Below are positions 5,869 to 7,877 of a DNA stretch of 7,877 bases, one piece after another. The notes under the pieces are model-generated. The model searched no databases, was not told the DNA's origin, and saw nothing but the letters and a program-made list of their open reading frames with translations. Source of the DNA: Phycisphaerae bacterium (GTDB lineage: Bacteria > Planctomycetota > Phycisphaerae > Sedimentisphaerales > Anaerobacaceae); the NCBI GenBank assembly GCA_030630315.1, contig DAOVNI010000062.1:1-7877 (forward strand), read 5' to 3'. The position numbers were made by a program, and so were the translations under genes. Numbering within the stretch: position 1 is the first letter of the stretch; each line of letters opens with the position of its first letter.

Positions 5869-7877
5869 GAACCAAGAGGCTGATTCAGGTCTTTGTGTTG
5901 GTAGTGGGTGCTTGCAGTTATGGTTTCGCGGCAAGGACAGACACGACGGAGCAGCTTCAGGAGCGTGTCAAGGCCAATCCGTCTTCCCTGGAGGCTAAAG
6001 AATCGCTGGCCGAAACATATTTGAGGCAATGTGAACTGGAAAAGTCGCTGGAAGTGTGGCGGGCGATCCTGGCCAGCCAACCGGAGCATAAGCGTGCCCG
6101 GTTCGTGGTGTCACGACTGACGATTCAGGCATTGGACCTGGATAGCTACCTTGAGGTCATAGAAACACTGATCGACAAGGGTCAAATCGCAGGTACGGAT
6201 TCATTGCTCGATGCAGCTGCACAGCGGGCCGCCACCGACGGTCAAAAGGCCCGTATCCTGTATCTTCGCGGACGGCTCTATGAGCTAACGAAGAACGAAG
6301 CCCGGTCACGGGCCAGTTTTGAGGCGGCGGTGAAACTCTATCCGGACACTGGATGGGGCGCGCGGACAGCAATAGTTCTGGCGGAGAGCCATTGGGCAAA
6401 GCAAGTGCCCAGCGAAGCGAAGCGTCTGCTTCGCAGCGTGGTGGAGAATGAGAAACTTGATAATGCTGTGCGGGAGGAGGCGAAGTTTAAGCTGCTGCTG
6501 GCTGAATCTGCCGACTGGACGACTCAAAGGCGAATCGCGGCGCTGCGGCAACTGCTCCCGGCGGCGTCGGAAACCGGAGCAAAGTGGCAAATCCTGGAGA
6601 AAATCGTTGATTTTACGGTCCAGGCTCAAGGCAAATGGGTATGTGAAGCGGTGGAGGCAGCGGGGGCGTTTCTGCAAAACGGACCAGAGGACGAACAGGC
6701 CGACGAAATGCTTTCCAAGTTGATGCGAGTGGCCAAGAACAATCAAGAGCCTGAAGTGCTCGATTGTCTGCTTGCAGTCTTGAGTGAAGTGAGGCTGGAA
6801 GAAGAGAGTTTGGTCCGTAAGGTCTGTCTTATTGGCGTTGAAGCGCTGATAAGGCGAGCGGTTGTCGAGACTGACGCAAAGGCAATGAGCGGCTTTATAA
6901 GCAGGGCGAGTGAACGGCTGAGAAAACTTGAAGAAGGAGGGATGCCATGGGGCGAGAAGCAAATCTGGCAGCTTCGCGGCAAATTCTATCTGGTTGAGGC
7001 ACAAAAGCTGGTTGCCCTGGTTGGCGGGACCGAGGCGCTGTCAGCAATCATGAGGGCAAAGGATCATTATCTGGCGGGACTGGCGGTCGACCCGAAAGGT
7101 AGTTTGGACCGGCTGAAGAAGATTGAGATGATGCTCGAACATATCCAAGAGTGGGAAGTGGCTTTGTCGCTGTACCGTGAAGTTGCGGATGGATTTGCCC
7201 ACACGCCAGAGGGGCGGGATATGCTGCTGAAGGTCGCAGAGCTTTACGAAAAGCGACTGGATTCTCCAATGGCGGCGCTGGATGTGTATGCGGAATATGC
7301 GGCACGGTATCCGGCAGAGCTTTCGTATAACCAACTTAGCATTGGCCAGCGTTTGCAGCGATTTGGTTATGCAAATGTGCTAGATTTTCAAAAACGGATG
7401 GGTCTGAAGCCCGACGGGATCGTGGGCCCGCGGACACGCAGTAAACTGGCAGAACTCGAAGAGGGATTCGATATGATAAGTGTCCGGGGCACCGAGGGCG
7501 GGGGTGTTCTGCGTGGTGAGTTTGTTCATCCGACCATGTTCCGGACCGCGCGTCAGCTTGAGCAGGCCGGACGGCACTACGATGCTATAAAGGCGTATCT
7601 ACTCATGCTGAACCTTTTCCCCACCAAGAGGGAAGCCGACGACGCCCTGCTGGCGGTGGCGAGATTGTTCCGTGATAATATGCTGTTCGAGGAGGCGCTG
7701 GGGGCTTATGAGGAATTGATGGAATACTTTCCCAAAGGAAATGTAACGAGCGAGGCATACATAGAGTCGGCTTCGTGCCTTGAGAATCTTGGACGGTGGA
7801 AAGAAGCAAAAGAATTGTACCAGCTGTACATCAAGAAATTCCCGCGGTACAAGCACGTAGGCTTGTGTAAGGAGCGG
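5865..7877 (+). CDS. Exported TPR protein with embedded peptidoglycan-binding-like segment (3' end beyond window)
   Basis: The frame is open for 671 codons to the last base with no stop, so the C-terminus is missing. Residues 1-23 are an export signal. They hold a possible lipobox, VGA-C17, but GFA/A cleavage by signal peptidase I is equally possible. TPR-like helices occur at about 29-100 and 129-195; 200-480 is helical and more diverged. Residues 491-531 resemble a short PG_binding_1 domain: LSIGQRLQRFGY, then VLDFQKRMGLKPDGIVGPRT and RSKL. The first half of the usual domain of about 55-60 residues is compressed. From 556 on there are TPR_6-like repeats with FP at the turns (F585-P586, F622-P623, F659-P660), as in BamD and CpoB/YbgF. 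It is probably a periplasmic or outer-membrane scaffold touching peptidoglycan. It is translationally coupled to the gene before it. The exact function is unknown. Confidence 0.87.
   Translation, partial: MRTKRLIQVFVLVVGACSYGFAARTDTTEQLQERVKANPSSLEAKESLAETYLRQCELEKSLEVWRAILASQPEHKRARFVVSRLTIQALDLDSYLEVIETLIDKGQIAGTDSLLDAAAQRAATDGQKARILYLRGRLYELTKNEARSRASFEAAVKLYPDTGWGARTAIVLAESHWAKQVPSEAKRLLRSVVENEKLDNAVREEAKFKLLLAESADWTTQRRIAALRQLLPAASETGAKWQILEKIVDFTVQAQGKWVCEAVEAAGAFLQNGPEDEQADEMLSKLMRVAKNNQEPEVLDCLLAVLSEVRLEEESLVRKVCLIGVEALIRRAVVETDAKAMSGFISRASERLRKLEEGGMPWGEKQIWQLRGKFYLVEAQKLVALVGGTEALSAIMRAKDHYLAGLAVDPKGSLDRLKKIEMMLEHIQEWEVALSLYREVADGFAHTPEGRDMLLKVAELYEKRLDSPMAALDVYAEYAARYPAELSYNQLSIGQRLQRFGYANVLDFQKRMGLKPDGIVGPRTRSKLAELEEGFDMISVRGTEGGGVLRGEFVHPTMFRTARQLEQAGRHYDAIKAYLLMLNLFPTKREADDALLAVARLFRDNMLFEEALGAYEELMEYFPKGNVTSEAYIESASCLENLGRWKEAKELYQLYIKKFPRYKHVGLCKER

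Noticed and set aside
4792..5875. Overlapping minus-strand frames of 200 and 268 codons opposite the first TPR gene
   Set aside because: The + strand frame has a signal peptide, TPR pattern and operon overlap; the antisense frames are Pro/Arg/Ser-rich with no recognisable domain.
6306..7004. 232-codon minus-strand frame opposite the second TPR gene
   Set aside because: The + strand is one uninterrupted coherent frame from 5865 to the edge. The antisense product looks like random composition (His, Phe, Arg, Cys-rich).

Overview
The window looks like chromosomal DNA of a free-living Gram-negative-type bacterium, most likely a member of the Planctomycetota (Phycisphaerae-like). This is inferred, not proven. 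The grounds are a large secreted GLUG-repeat protein that ends in a fibronectin-III domain plus a FIMAH-like helical domain, long exported TPR proteins, and spacers packed with short dispersed palindromic repeats. No rRNA, tRNA, transposase, CRISPR array or phage gene was seen.

Layout. (1) Bases 1-275 hold the 3' end of an unrecognised + strand frame that enters from outside the window, crosses a G8 tract and then reads into a 7-bp tandem repeat. (2) Bases 276-771 are a gene-free spacer with dispersed repeats, a 121-bp element with 15-bp inverted ends, and two terminator-like hairpins, one for each converging transcript. (3) Bases 772-3594 on the minus strand encode a 940-residue exported protein. 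It has two copies of a roughly 360-residue GLUG beta-solenoid module, then Fn3, then a helical C-terminal domain. (4) Bases 3595-4329 are a second repeat-rich spacer with no credible gene. (5) A good sigma-70-type promoter at 4330-4357 precedes a leader of about 225 nt with several strong stem-loops. (6) This leads into a two-gene operon of exported TPR proteins: 4591-5868, and a second gene at 5865 that overlaps the first by ATGA and stays open to the window edge (671 codons seen, stop not reached).

How the parts may work together. The two TPR proteins have export signals, are translationally coupled, and the second carries a short peptidoglycan-binding-like segment between TPR arrays. They probably form a periplasmic or envelope-associated scaffold; whatever enzymes or transporters they serve lie outside the window. 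The GLUG protein is transcribed the other way from its own region and is probably a separate surface or extracellular protein. The points most worth checking are the structured leader RNA, the embedded peptidoglycan-binding-like segment, the Cys-containing insertion in the first TPR protein, and the cysteine-per-rung pattern of the GLUG protein.
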